Positions 44,457 to 53,321 of a stretch of DNA of 64,000 bases are shown here, one piece after another (the stretch's first letter is position 1; each line of letters begins with the position of its first letter). Below the pieces are notes generated by a model. It made no database searches. It had not been told where the DNA came from and saw nothing but the letters and a program-made list of their open reading frames with translations. The DNA lies in contig PKFB01000014.1 in NCBI GenBank assembly GCA_002919305.1, positions 1-64,000 of the forward strand, given 5' to 3'. Position numbers and translations under genes: made by a program. Source of the stretch: Actinomycetales bacterium (GTDB taxonomy: Bacteria; Actinomycetota; Actinomycetes; Mycobacteriales; Micromonosporaceae).

Positions 44457-45320
44457 ATGGGCCGGCTACCCCGCTGGACGGGCCGTCAAACAGCCACCGA
44501 TCGGTGTCGAATGAAGCGGTGGTGCCAAGCCGAGGCGAAGTCCGACGGCTGGCTACACCCGGCCACGCGTAGGAATCATCGCCTAAGAGGTCTGAGAGGA
44601 AAAACCCCGGCGTGCAGGATGCAGTGTCGGGCCGGATTGGCGAATGCGTAAAACGGTTGGCTGGTCCGGTGCATCGACCTATTCTCATGCCCGCGAACGG
44701 GAAACGACCGGAATCATCGGGAGGAGCGCGATGTCGAGGCAGAGTGCGCCGCACAGACTCGGACGGATCATGCTGTCCGGTGGCGCCCTGATCGCGACAC
44801 GGCCAACCTATCGATGGGGTTTCGGTGCGTTGGATACCGAGCCGGTTTGTGAACTGGACGGTAAGCGCAGGTAACGCCGGCCCGGCCGTAGCGTCCACGA
44901 GAACGGATGGTTGTCGGTAGCCGGTATCGCATACCGAGACCCCTCCGGTCTGCACATCCCATGGTGGATTACCCTCGCGCCACATGACATCGTCCTGGGG
45001 CGCCGGAATGGTCGAGCATCAATGATCATCCTGGCGGGCGAGGGGAGCCGGGCAGGAAATACGACGGCTCTTCAGGCTCCGTAAGGCTCCGTATTCCCCT
45101 TCGGTGTCCGATTTTGCTCCCGGACAGCATGTGTGGCCACGCGTACCCGGTGACATCCGGTGTTACCGCTGCCAGTGTCGCGCGCGAGTCGGGCGGCACC
45201 GGGATCTGAAATCACCGGTAGCCGTCAGGAGCGGGTGGCATCACACTCTTGACAGGAACACTATCGATACACAGCGTCGAATTCTGGAAAGGAACCATGC
45301 GATAAGTAAGGAGGCGCCCG
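44457..45320. other. Long intergenic region
   Basis: 864 bp with at most one small gene (44731-44874). A perfect 10-bp tandem repeat AGGCTCCGTA occurs at 45074-45093. Other frames overlap and lack motifs. TAAGGAGGCG near 45308 is the ribosome site of the HNH gene. Confidence 0.4.
44731..44874 (+). CDS. Possible 47-residue small protein
   Basis: A short frame beginning ATGTCGAGGCAG right after GGGAGGAG, a near-ideal ribosome site. The product (MSRQSAPHRLGRIMLSGG...) is basic and matches nothing I know. The good translation signal is the only reason to list it. Confidence 0.3.
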   Translation: MSRQSAPHRLGRIMLSGGALIATRPTYRWGFGALDTEPVCELDGKRR

Positions 45321-45764
45321 GTGGATGGGGTACTGGTTCTCAATGCCGATCTCGGTCCTTTGCACCGGGTGAGCCTGCGGCACGCGATTCGGATGCTCGT
45401 ACGCCAGGTCGCGGTAGTTCACGACGCCGTACCGAACCGGGTTATCGGCCAGTTTCCTCTGCCTCGGGTGGTGCGTCTGGTGAACTACGTGGTGACGCGC
45501 TGGCGGTATCGCCGCAGACCCACCTGGTCCCGCGCGGGTGTACTGGCTCGAGATGGTTACCAGTGTGCCTACTGCGGTGGAGCAGCCAGCACGATCGACC
45601 ACATTCACCCGCGTTCTCGGGGAGGCGGGAATACCTGGCTTAATACGGTGGCCGCGTGCCGCAGCTGCAATCAGCGCAAAGGGGACCGGACCCCTGACGA
45701 GGCGCGTATGCCGTTGCGGATTACGCCCAAGGTACCGGCGTGGGCGACGGTGACCCGTCGTTGA
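45321..45764 (+). CDS. HNH endonuclease-domain protein
   Basis: A 147-residue protein of a common actinobacterial HNH type. The N-terminal half (VLVLNADLGPLHRVSLRHAIRMLVRQVA) is the usual lead-in domain. The HNH zinc motif has CAYCGG, STIDHIHPRSRGGGNTWLN (the metal-binding His and the central Asn) and CRSCNQRKGDRTPDEA. Such proteins are found widely outside mobile elements and their role is unclear; nicking or structure-specific cutting is possible. The GTG start follows TAAGGAGG. The strong terminator at 45818-45854 closes the unit. Confidence 0.92.
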   Translation: MDGVLVLNADLGPLHRVSLRHAIRMLVRQVAVVHDAVPNRVIGQFPLPRVVRLVNYVVTRWRYRRRPTWSRAGVLARDGYQCAYCGGAASTIDHIHPRSRGGGNTWLNTVAACRSCNQRKGDRTPDEARMPLRITPKVPAWATVTRR

Positions 45765-45817
45765 ATCGACATATAAGCCGGCATTGATCTATTGAGTTGT
45801 GATCGATTGGTCTGTTG

Positions 45818-45854
45818 GCGGGGCCGGTGGGGACGGTGAACCCACCGGCCCCGC
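45818..45854 (+). terminator. Strong intrinsic terminator of the HNH gene
   Basis: A perfect 14-bp stem GCGGGGCCGGTGGG / CCCACCGGCCCCGC (45818-45831 with 45841-45854), 9-nt loop, followed by ttgcctgtt. Confidence 0.92.
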
Positions 45855-46034
45855 TTGCCTGTTACTGTCGCCCCTTGGCGTGAGTCGCCCGGGGCACTTC
45901 ATTCTCTCCTCTTACCTAGAGGGTAATTGTGGGTCGCGTAAATACGTATCCAGATGGCCGGAAAATCATGAATTGAAACGGTTGTCGGAGTACAGTGCTG
46001 GCGTCATGGGTGTCCTGCGGGACCGGAGGAATTC

Positions 46035-47384
46035 ATGATCGCCACACGAATACCGGGGCCCACCGGGCACCCGCTCATCGGCTCCCTGCGCGCGCTGCGT
46101 CGAAACATCCTGGACACCTATCAACGCGCACACCGAGAGTACGGGGACGTGGTGCTGTTCACCGCCGGCCCGCCGGGGTGGCGTCTGAAGATCCACGCCG
46201 TCTTCTCCGCCGAGGGAGCGCAACGCGTCCTTGCCACGGAATCCGCCAATTTCCGCAAGGACAGCAGGGTGTATCAGGTGATCCGGGAGTCCTTCGGTGA
46301 TGGCTTGCTGACCAGTCAGGATGAGACGTACCTGCGGCAGCGGCGGCTCGTGCAGCCTCTCTTCACTCGGCGGCAGGTGAATCGGTACGCCGACGCGATA
46401 TGCGACGAAGCCACCGCCATGATCACGCGGTGGCGGCAGCAGCCTGATGGCGTCATCGACGTGGTCGATGAGATGGTGGAGTTGACGCTGCGCGTGGTGT
46501 CCCGCGTACTGTTCGGCACCGATATCGATGCCGCCTTGCCGGTGGTACGGCGCTGTTTTCCAACCTTGAGCGCCTACATCGACCGGCGGGGACGATCCCC
46601 GCTGCGGATTCCCCGCAAGTGGCCCACACCCGCCAATCGCCGAGCCCACGCCGCGCGGCGCGCCCTGTATCAGATCTGCGATGAGATCGTGGCGCGGCGG
46701 AGGGAGGGCTTTGACCGGCAGGAGGACCTTGTCGGTCTGTTGACCCGCGCGGTCGACTCCGAGGGAGCGCGGCTGAGCGCCGACGAGATCCGCGATCAGA
46801 TTCTGATCTTCCTGTTCGCCGGTCATGAGACCACCGCGACCACGCTGGCCTACGGTCTCCACCTCCTGAGCGGTCATCCCGAGGTGGAGGAAGCGGCCCA
46901 CAAGGAGGTCGACCAGGTCCTGGCGGGGCGGCTCCCAACCGCTGAGGATCTTGAAGCGCTCCCGTACCTCACCATGGTCGTCAAGGAGACGATGCGGTTG
47001 TACCCTGCCGCGCCTCTGATCGGGCGGCGCGCCTCGGCCGACACCACCATCGGTGGTTACCTGATTCCGGCCGGGTCAGATGTGAGTCTCAGCCCGTGGG
47101 TAACCCATCGGCATCCGGAGTACTGGGGTCAGCCCGAGCGGTTTGATCCTCTGCGGTTCACACCGGAACGGGAGGCTGAACGGCCCCGGTACGCCTGGTT
47201 CCCATTCGGAGGTGGGCCCCGCGCCTGCATCGGACAGCATCTTTCGATGCTGGAATCCGTGCTTACGCTGGCCGTGATCCTTCAGGCCTACCGGCTTCAG
47301 CCGCTGGATCCCGTCGGGCCGGTGACGGTCAACATCACCCTGCGGCCGCTGACCCCGCTTCGATGCCGCCTAATCCCCCGATGA
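46035..47384 (+). CDS. Cytochrome P450
   Basis: A 449-residue soluble P450. The I-helix oxygen motif is AGHETTATT, the ExxR helix is KETMRLYP, and the heme loop FGGGPRACIG carries the thiolate Cys398. The N-terminal IPGPTGHPLIGSL has no membrane anchor. Its length and the PERF-like region QPERFDPLRF put it nearer the pentalenene-oxygenase or fatty-acid/terpene P450 type than the short (400-residue) actinomycete class. The methyltransferase gene follows after 67 bp on the same strand, so a small tailoring pathway is possible. No ferredoxin gene is adjacent, so redox partners must come from elsewhere. GGAGG precedes the ATG. Confidence 0.95.
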   Translation: MIATRIPGPTGHPLIGSLRALRRNILDTYQRAHREYGDVVLFTAGPPGWRLKIHAVFSAEGAQRVLATESANFRKDSRVYQVIRESFGDGLLTSQDETYLRQRRLVQPLFTRRQVNRYADAICDEATAMITRWRQQPDGVIDVVDEMVELTLRVVSRVLFGTDIDAALPVVRRCFPTLSAYIDRRGRSPLRIPRKWPTPANRRAHAARRALYQICDEIVARRREGFDRQEDLVGLLTRAVDSEGARLSADEIRDQILIFLFAGHETTATTLAYGLHLLSGHPEVEEAAHKEVDQVLAGRLPTAEDLEALPYLTMVVKETMRLYPAAPLIGRRASADTTIGGYLIPAGSDVSLSPWVTHRHPEYWGQPERFDPLRFTPEREAERPRYAWFPFGGGPRACIGQHLSMLESVLTLAVILQAYRLQPLDPVGPVTVNITLRPLTPLRCRLIPR

Positions 47385-47451
47385 GGCCATTCGGTCCGAT
47401 ATTGAGCCGTCAGCTCTGGACATACAGGGTGGAATGTGGCTCGATGGGGAG

Positions 47452-48300
47452 ATGACTGACAGTTTTGATTCGGTGACGCGGCGCTTAATGGAGGCGATCA
47501 CGGCGAACTGGGATGCCCGCGCGCCGATCCACGCGGCTAGTCGGTTCTACGGTGTCGGAGTCAAAGACCCCGCCTTTTGGTTCGCCGATGTCGAATGGGA
47601 GGACTTGGGGGAGCTGACCGGGCGCGATCTGCTTCACGCGCAATGCCACCTGGGCACTGAGACGATCGCGTTCGCGCAGCGCGGCGCCCGCGTGGTGGGG
47701 TTGGACATCTCCGAGCAGGCGATCGTGTGGGCCCGCCGGATCGCCGACCAGGCAGGGGTGGATATCGAGTACGTACAAGCCAACATCTACGACGCGGTTA
47801 CGGCGTTGCAGGGCCGTCAGTTCGACATCATCTACACCGGTAAGGGCGCGCTGTGCTACCTGCCTGACCTCAAGCGGTGGGCGACGGTGCTCGCGCAGCT
47901 GCTTCGACCGGCCGGACGGGTCTATCTCGTCGAGTTTCATCCCGTGCTGACCGCCTTGGGGGTGGGGCCGTCGGAGGACCTCAATGAGGGGTTGGCGTTG
48001 CGTCATGACTATTTGGAGGGCCGAGGCCCGAGGGCCCTGAACTCACCCCGTACCTACACCGACGGGCCGCCCCTGCCCACCACAACGATCACCTACGAGT
48101 GGGCTCATGGCCTGGGTGAGGTGGTCACCGCGCTCCTGAGCGCTGGATTGCGGATCACGGTGCTGCGGGAGATCGACGCGTTGCCGTGGCCCCGATGGCC
48201 GTGGATGCTTCCCACCGATGCCGGATGGTGGCGGCTGCCCGATGACCGGCCGAAACTTCCCCTGTTGTACGCGGTCGCGGCGGTCAAGGACAACGACTAA
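47452..48300 (+). CDS. Class I SAM-dependent methyltransferase
   Basis: From the ATG at 47452 (GGGGAG upstream) this is 282 residues. Motif I is LLHAQCHLGTETIAFAQRGA, a variant in which the first Gly positions are His/Gln, characteristic of a common actinobacterial methyltransferase family. VVGLDISEQAIVWAR supplies the SAM ribose contact, and FDIIYTGKGALCYLPDL motif IV. The C-terminal third (WAHGLGEVVTALLSAGLRITVLREI) is the usual family cap. The substrate is unknown. It is co-oriented with the P450 67 bp upstream and is likely co-transcribed. Confidence 0.88.
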   Translation: MTDSFDSVTRRLMEAITANWDARAPIHAASRFYGVGVKDPAFWFADVEWEDLGELTGRDLLHAQCHLGTETIAFAQRGARVVGLDISEQAIVWARRIADQAGVDIEYVQANIYDAVTALQGRQFDIIYTGKGALCYLPDLKRWATVLAQLLRPAGRVYLVEFHPVLTALGVGPSEDLNEGLALRHDYLEGRGPRALNSPRTYTDGPPLPTTTITYEWAHGLGEVVTALLSAGLRITVLREIDALPWPRWPWMLPTDAGWWRLPDDRPKLPLLYAVAAVKDND

Positions 48301-48405
48301 GCCGGCGGGTGAGCCAGCGTTCTGAGATAGGCGCCCGGCGGTGTCTTGGTGAGAAGCGACGCGGTGAGGACACCGGGCAGAAAGTTCCCTAGGAAGAAAA
48401 GCGCC

Positions 48406-48816
48406 CTAGGAAGAACGGGATGAGGGAGCGGAGAGGGTGGCGGCCAGCACGGCCCGGTGCGTGGGGCGTGCGGCTCGGTACAGCTCCCGGCCGGCGTCGG
48501 TCAGGCGGACGAGCACCCCGCGTCGGTCCAGCGGGCAGGCACTGCGGGTGACAAGGCCCTGCCGTTCCAGGCGGGTGATCAGGCGAGAGCCGGCGCTTTG
48601 GCTCAGATGAACCGCGTCAGTGAGTTCCTGGGCGCGGAACATGTCCTTATCGGCCTCCGCCATGTGTTCGAGCGCCTCGAACTCACTGATCCCGATCCCG
48701 TGTCGCTCCTGCAACGCGCGGTCGAGAGCCCAGGCGACGGCTGAGTACTGGGCGAGCAGTCTGCGCCAGGTTTGTACCAGGTCCGCTTCCTGAGCCTCCT
48801 GATCGGTGGGCGCCAT
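48406..48816 (-). CDS. MarR-family transcriptional regulator
   Basis: A 136-residue winged-helix protein. GIGISEFEALEHMAEADKDMFRAQELTDAVHLSQSAGSRLITRLERQGLV and the wing DRRGVLVRLTDAGREL are standard MarR. It is divergent from an MFS exporter with 107 bp between, so it probably represses the exporter until a phenolic or drug-like ligand binds. The stop codon lies inside the second copy of a 12-bp direct repeat CCCTAGGAAGAA (48387-48398 and 48404-48415), suggesting a local duplication at the 3' end. Confidence 0.92.
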   Translation of the reverse strand: MAPTDQEAQEADLVQTWRRLLAQYSAVAWALDRALQERHGIGISEFEALEHMAEADKDMFRAQELTDAVHLSQSAGSRLITRLERQGLVTRSACPLDRRGVLVRLTDAGRELYRAARPTHRAVLAATLSAPSSRSS

Positions 48817-48845
48817 GACTCCAGGGTAGGTCTTATAACTTTCTC

Positions 48846-48869
48846 ACTTTAGATGCACAAGCATTAAGT
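48846..48869. promoter_or_regulatory. Candidate MarR operator
   Basis: An imperfect palindrome centred on ATGC-acaa-GCAT (48853-48864), extended by ACTT at one end and AAGT at the other. It is AT-rich and lies between the divergent MarR and MFS genes. Confidence 0.55.
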
Positions 48870-48923
48870 CGATCACAGATAGATTCGTTGAGACTGGATG
48901 CGTGTGCATGTAGTTTCAGGAGC

Positions 48924-50390
48924 ATGGCATCACCGGATACCGCTGTGCCCGCCAGACCACGGTGGGGTGCGCGTCTGTGGGGCACGCTGTTGAGCGTTTG
49001 CATGATCGTGGCCCTGAACACTCTTGATCTCTCTATGGTTGGGGTCGCGCTCCCGGCCATCCGCGTCGATCTGGACATGTCCACCTCGGCCCTGCAGTGG
49101 GTCGTCAGCGGGTATGTTCTCGGCTACGGAGGGTTCCTGCTGCTGGGTGGGCGTGCCGCAGACCTGCTGGGCCGTCGCCGTGTCTTCCTGTGGGGCGTGA
49201 CGGTCCTCGCTGTCGCCTCGCTGCTTGGGGGTCTGGCCAGCAACGGAGCGCTGCTGATCATCACCCGCTTCATCAAAGGCGTGGCAGCTGCGTTCACCAC
49301 ACCGGCCGCGCTCTCCGTTATCACCACTACCTTCTCGGAAGGCCCCTCGCGGAACCGCGCGTTGTCTATCTTCGGGCTCTTCAGCGCCAGCGGGTACTCC
49401 CTCGGCTTGGTCTTATCCGGCCTGATGACCGAGGTGAACTGGCGTTGGACATTCGTGCTCCCCGCCCCGATCGCCCTGGGCACTCTGCTGGCCGGTATCT
49501 GGCTGCTCCCCACTGTCCGAGCGGAGCAACGCGACCGACGCGGTTACGACCTCCTCGGGGCCGGCGTCTCCCTGGTGGCGATGCTGCTGCTGGTCTACAC
49601 CGTGGTGAACGCGCCCAAGGTCGGGTGGCTCGCCCTCCAGACGGTCGTCGGTCTGGCGGCGGTCGGCGTGCTCGCGATCATCTTCGTGGCGATCGAGTCC
49701 CGCAGCCGTCACCCGCTAGTGCGATTGGGGATCTTCCGCTCCGGGCCGCTCACCCGTGCCAATCTGGGCGCCATAGCCTTCTTCGGCGGGTTCATCAGCT
49801 TCCAGTTCGTGGTCATGCTCTACATGCAGTCGGTCCAGGGGTGGACCCCACTGCAGACCGCGCTTGCCTTCCTTCCCTCAGCGGTGATCGTCGCTGTCGG
49901 GGCGCCGCGTACCGGAGCGTTGGTGGACAGGTTCGGCACCGCACCGCTCATCGTCATTGGTTTCGCCGCCCACGTCGTCGCGTACGCGTTGTGCATCCGG
50001 GTCGACGTGGACTCCGGCTATCTGACCTCCGTCCTGCCCAGCATGATCCTGATCGGCATTGGTTTCATGCTTGTCTATCCGTCACTGAACATCCAGGCCA
50101 CGGCGGGGGTACCTAATACCGAGCAGGGCCTGGCCGGTGGCCTGCTGAATACCTCCGTTCAGCTGGGGTCGGCGATCGGACTGGCGGCCGTCACGGCGGT
50201 GATCACCACGAGCGGGGACGAGGAGTCCGCGGCGGCGTTGCTGGAGGCGTTCCGGCCGGCGCTGTGGGTGGTCTCCGGTATCGCGCTCTTTGGGCTGGCG
50301 GTCTCCGTCGTCGGAATGGTACGGCGATCTCAACCCACCATCTCCGAGCGGCACGGCGGCGAGAAGACGGTGATGGAGTCGGTCACCTGA
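48924..50390 (+). CDS. MFS drug:H+ antiporter, DHA2 (EmrB/QacA) type
   Basis: From the ATG at 48924 (AGGAG upstream) this is 488 residues with about 14 transmembrane helices. LNTLDLSMVGVALPAIRVDL in helix 1, GGRAADLLGRRRVFLWG (motif A, loop 2-3) and RFIKGVAAAFTTPAALSVI are typical of the DHA2 family. It should export hydrophobic compounds in exchange for protons. The frame is open to 48888, but that adds no ribosome site. The divergent MarR gene is the likely local repressor. The strong hairpin at 50419-50455 follows. Confidence 0.93.
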   Translation: MASPDTAVPARPRWGARLWGTLLSVCMIVALNTLDLSMVGVALPAIRVDLDMSTSALQWVVSGYVLGYGGFLLLGGRAADLLGRRRVFLWGVTVLAVASLLGGLASNGALLIITRFIKGVAAAFTTPAALSVITTTFSEGPSRNRALSIFGLFSASGYSLGLVLSGLMTEVNWRWTFVLPAPIALGTLLAGIWLLPTVRAEQRDRRGYDLLGAGVSLVAMLLLVYTVVNAPKVGWLALQTVVGLAAVGVLAIIFVAIESRSRHPLVRLGIFRSGPLTRANLGAIAFFGGFISFQFVVMLYMQSVQGWTPLQTALAFLPSAVIVAVGAPRTGALVDRFGTAPLIVIGFAAHVVAYALCIRVDVDSGYLTSVLPSMILIGIGFMLVYPSLNIQATAGVPNTEQGLAGGLLNTSVQLGSAIGLAAVTAVITTSGDEESAAALLEAFRPALWVVSGIALFGLAVSVVGMVRRSQPTISERHGGEKTVMESVT

Positions 50391-50418
50391 GGGCTTCGAC
50401 ACCATGCCGGGGGAGAGG

Positions 50419-50455
50419 GCGCCCGCCGCGGCGCGATGAACGTGGCGGCGGGCGC
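50419..50455. terminator. Bidirectional terminator between exporter and multicopper oxidase genes
   Basis: A perfect 11-bp stem GCGCCCGCCGC / GCGGCGGGCGC (50419-50429 with 50445-50455), followed by acctttgt. The two genes converge here. Confidence 0.85.
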
Positions 50456-50508
50456 ACCTTTGTCGATAATCGACAGTCCTGATCGGACGCTCGATGCGAT
50501 AGACGCCG

Positions 50509-52041
50509 TCAGCCACCGTGGCGGTGAGCGTGGTCAGAGACAGGGGGAGTACCGACCTCCTGACCGGGCTCCACCACCACAAACTGCCCCATCATGCCGT
50601 TGTCCTCGTGGTAGAGGATGTGACAGTGGTACATGTAGGGCATATTGGGATCGGCGTAGTCGGTGAACCGCATGATGATCCGGTAGACCTGACGGCCATG
50701 CAGGTAGATGGTGTCCTTCCAGCCGCTTAACTCCGGTGGCGGCGCCTGGCCGTCAACGGAGAGGACCTGGAACTGCACATCGTGGACATGGAAGCTGTGG
50801 GGAGTGCCGTCGATGGCGTGCACTTCCCAGATTTCGGTGGTATCCAGCTCCACCACCTCATCGATGCGCCCCATGTCCATCCGCGTGTTGTTGATGCTGT
50901 GCCCCGAGAACTGGAACTGGCGTTCGGTGACGGCCTCGTCGGGATCCAACCGGGGGATCTCGACCAAGCGGTCGGGCAGCGGCGGACTGTCACGCAGCCG
51001 GTCGGCGGCGCGTAACTGCAACACATCGAAGGAGTCGTCTCCACCGGCGAACCGGTCACTCAGACCGTTACCCAGATCCGGGGGGTAGCTGCGCAGCGTC
51101 ACCCGCTCGCCCGGCTCCATGGTTACTACGATCTCCGCGCGTTCCCCGGGAGACAGCTGGATCCGGTTCAGCTCGTACGGCGCGGTCAGCAACCCACCAT
51201 CGGTGCCGATCAGGGCGAAGCTGCGATCATCGGAGAAACCGAAGTTGAACACCCGCCCCACCGAACCGTTGAGTAGACGCAGACGTACCTGGGTGGTCTC
51301 CACCTCCTGGTACGCCCCGACCACGCCGTTGACCGCGATGGTGTCGCCGAGGACCCCCAAGGAGGCGAAGAAGCCGCCATCCTCGTTCAGCTCGCCGTTG
51401 TCGGTGAATTTCTTGTCCTGCACGATGACCGGCAGGTCGTCCACCCCGTACTCCCGGGGCAGGTTGAGGGCGCTGGACTCTTCATCGTCGAGGATGAACA
51501 TCCCGGCCAGGCCCCGGTAGACGTGCCGTAGGGTCTCGCCGTGTAGGTGGGGATGGTACCACAGGGTGGCCGCTGGCTGGTCAATGGTCCACGTCGGTGA
51601 CCAGGTCTCCCCGGGGGCGATCTGCTGATGCGGTCCACCATCCATCGCGGGTGGCAGATGCATTCCGTGCCAGTGCACGGTGGTGTGTTCGCCTAGTCCA
51701 TTGTGGACGTTGATGACCACCTCCTCACCGCGTGCCGCTCGTAAGGTCGGGCCGAGGTAGTCTCCGTTGAATCCCCAGGTGGGCGCGCCTTCGCCCTCCC
51801 CATTGGTGAAGTTGTGCCGGCCGGGGCGCGCCTCCAGGTCGAAGACTCGACGTCCCTGTTCGTCCACATGTGACGGTGCCAGGGGAGGGATGGCCAGGGG
51901 ATTGGTGAACTCGACCTCGCCGATGGTGTTCACTCGGGCGCTGGTCCACACCCACGCCCCCACGGCAACCAGTCCACCGGCCATCACCAGGAACCCAACC
52001 ACGATGATGGTCAGCACCCGGCGTACGCGCCGTTTCGGCAC
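50509..52041 (-). CDS. Multicopper oxidase (CueO/bilirubin-oxidase-like)
   Basis: A 510-residue enzyme with an N-terminal membrane segment (about 9-30, possibly an uncleaved anchor) and three cupredoxin domains. All four copper motifs are present: HWHG, WYHPHLHGE, HSFHVHD and YHCHILYHEDNGMMG. The last supplies the T1 Cys-His ligands with Met as the likely axial residue. It should oxidise cuprous ion, phenols or similar donors with four-electron reduction of O2 to water outside the membrane. There is no methionine-rich CueO insert. Downstream the tail ends in His-rich DHAHRHGG. No copper ATPase or CsoR gene is adjacent. Confidence 0.94.
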   Translation of the reverse strand: MPKRRVRRVLTIIVVGFLVMAGGLVAVGAWVWTSARVNTIGEVEFTNPLAIPPLAPSHVDEQGRRVFDLEARPGRHNFTNGEGEGAPTWGFNGDYLGPTLRAARGEEVVINVHNGLGEHTTVHWHGMHLPPAMDGGPHQQIAPGETWSPTWTIDQPAATLWYHPHLHGETLRHVYRGLAGMFILDDEESSALNLPREYGVDDLPVIVQDKKFTDNGELNEDGGFFASLGVLGDTIAVNGVVGAYQEVETTQVRLRLLNGSVGRVFNFGFSDDRSFALIGTDGGLLTAPYELNRIQLSPGERAEIVVTMEPGERVTLRSYPPDLGNGLSDRFAGGDDSFDVLQLRAADRLRDSPPLPDRLVEIPRLDPDEAVTERQFQFSGHSINNTRMDMGRIDEVVELDTTEIWEVHAIDGTPHSFHVHDVQFQVLSVDGQAPPPELSGWKDTIYLHGRQVYRIIMRFTDYADPNMPYMYHCHILYHEDNGMMGQFVVVEPGQEVGTPPVSDHAHRHGG

Positions 52042-52604
52042 GATCGCTCTCCTTTACATGACCCGATAAATAGATCGCCTACATGTAGCGCACCTCAATA
52101 CTGGTCCGGCTGAGCTCGAGAAACGTCCCCCCACGGGGGTAGTTCAGGGGTGAGACAGGGGGAATTCCGGGACCCGGTTAGGGGGAGACATCAGGGAGAC
52201 CTGCCGCAGTGTCGAGGCGATATCGCTCTGCGTGATCACCCTGAGTGATGACAGTGGGAGATCAACTGACCCGACGGGTGAACCTGCGGTAGGCGCCGCC
52301 GGCAGCCACACACGCCACGCACGCAGCCGCCCGTGGAGGCGTTGGAGTGAGCGCTACGCGAACGCCACGAGGAAACAGCCGCTAGGAAACGCCGGAACAA
52401 CGCTGACGGGAAACCACCAGGCGGCACCGCTGAGCCCGGGGCGGTGGGGTGGCGCAGGGGCCGCGGAAAGCCGATCCGAGCCGCCGCGGTGGCCTTGTTT
52501 GCCGGATTCCGGAAGGGATGGGTTTTCCGGTCCCGATATCGGGAATGAGGGCGCTGTGGGCCTCAACATTCATAGGCCTCAACCTTCATAGGGAGGTGGC
52601 CCTC
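52042..52604. other. Intergenic region between divergent genes
   Basis: No supported gene. AT-rich sequence at 52060-52100 probably holds the multicopper oxidase promoter. AGGGAGGTGG at 52590-52599 is the ribosome site of the DUF4383 gene. Frames in 52232-52591 lack motifs. Confidence 0.4.
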
Positions 52605-53063
52605 ATGGTCAGCGGAGCCAGCCGCTCGGTTGCCCATATGGGGGCATGGCCACTCATTCGCACCGTGGCCATGCTGATCTCAGCGGTGTTTCTCCTGATC
52701 GGTGTCCTCGGCTTCATCCCCGGCATCACCACCAACTACAGCGAGATGCGGTTCGCGGGTCACGAGTCCGGGGCGCTGCTTCTGGGGCTGTTCCAGGTAT
52801 CGGTCCTTCACAACATCGTTCATCTGCTGTTCGGGATAGCTGGGCTGCTGCTGGCGCGTTCGGTGGCCGGCGCCCGGTCCTTCCTGATCGGGGGTGGTCT
52901 GATCTACGCGGTGCTGTGGCTGTACGGCCTGTTGATCGACCATGACAGCGCCGCGAACTTCGTGCCGTTCAACACCGCTGACAACTGGCTGCACCTGGTG
53001 CTGGCGGCCGGCATGATCGTCCTCGGCCTGGTGTTGGGGACACGGGAACAGCACCACGGCTAA
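52605..53063 (+). CDS. DUF4383 membrane protein
   Basis: A 152-residue protein with four transmembrane helices (about 15-36, 57-82, 90-108 and 122-142). LLIGVLGFIPGITTNYSEM, LFQVSVLHNIVHLLFGIAGL and the late NWLHLVLAAGMIVLGL are the family pattern. The function is unknown; members are common in actinomycetes and may respond to stress. The frame opens at 52449, but GGGAGGTGG before 52605 marks the start. Confidence 0.88.
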   Translation: MVSGASRSVAHMGAWPLIRTVAMLISAVFLLIGVLGFIPGITTNYSEMRFAGHESGALLLGLFQVSVLHNIVHLLFGIAGLLLARSVAGARSFLIGGGLIYAVLWLYGLLIDHDSAANFVPFNTADNWLHLVLAAGMIVLGLVLGTREQHHG

Positions 53064-53160
53064 ACCGCGACGACTCGATCCCTGACGGCCTCAGCTGGGA
53101 TTACGCACGATGAGCCCATCCGCTGCCCTGTCGGGCGGCGGAGGTGTGGAGTGGCCGCAG

Positions 53161-53212
53161 CGCGTACATGCGTACGCGGGCGTACCCGATCCGTATGGCC
53201 GGGTACGCCCGC
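53161..53212. repeat. Overlapping GCGTAC palindromes
   Basis: Two nested inverted repeats share bases: CGCGTAC-atgc-GTACGCG (53161-53178) and a perfect 13-bp stem GCGGGCGTACCCG / CGGGTACGCCCGC (53176-53188 with 53200-53212, 11-nt loop). The larger one can act as a terminator for the DUF4383 gene and, reversed, lies past the chaplin-like gene. Confidence 0.7.
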
Positions 53213-53285
53213 GCGATGAGCCCGATAAAGCTCGCCCGCTGAACACCCTGATCGTCGCGGGACGAGGCTTCAGAGTGCGCCTGAT

Positions 53286-53315
53286 GCCGGGGCCACCTTG
53301 GTAGGTGACCCCGGC
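53286..53315 (-). terminator. Terminator of the chaplin-like gene
   Basis: A 12-bp stem with one mismatch (53286-53297 with 53304-53315) and a ttggta loop, 7 bp past the stop on the minus strand. Confidence 0.75.
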
Positions 53316-53321
53316 GAGTCC

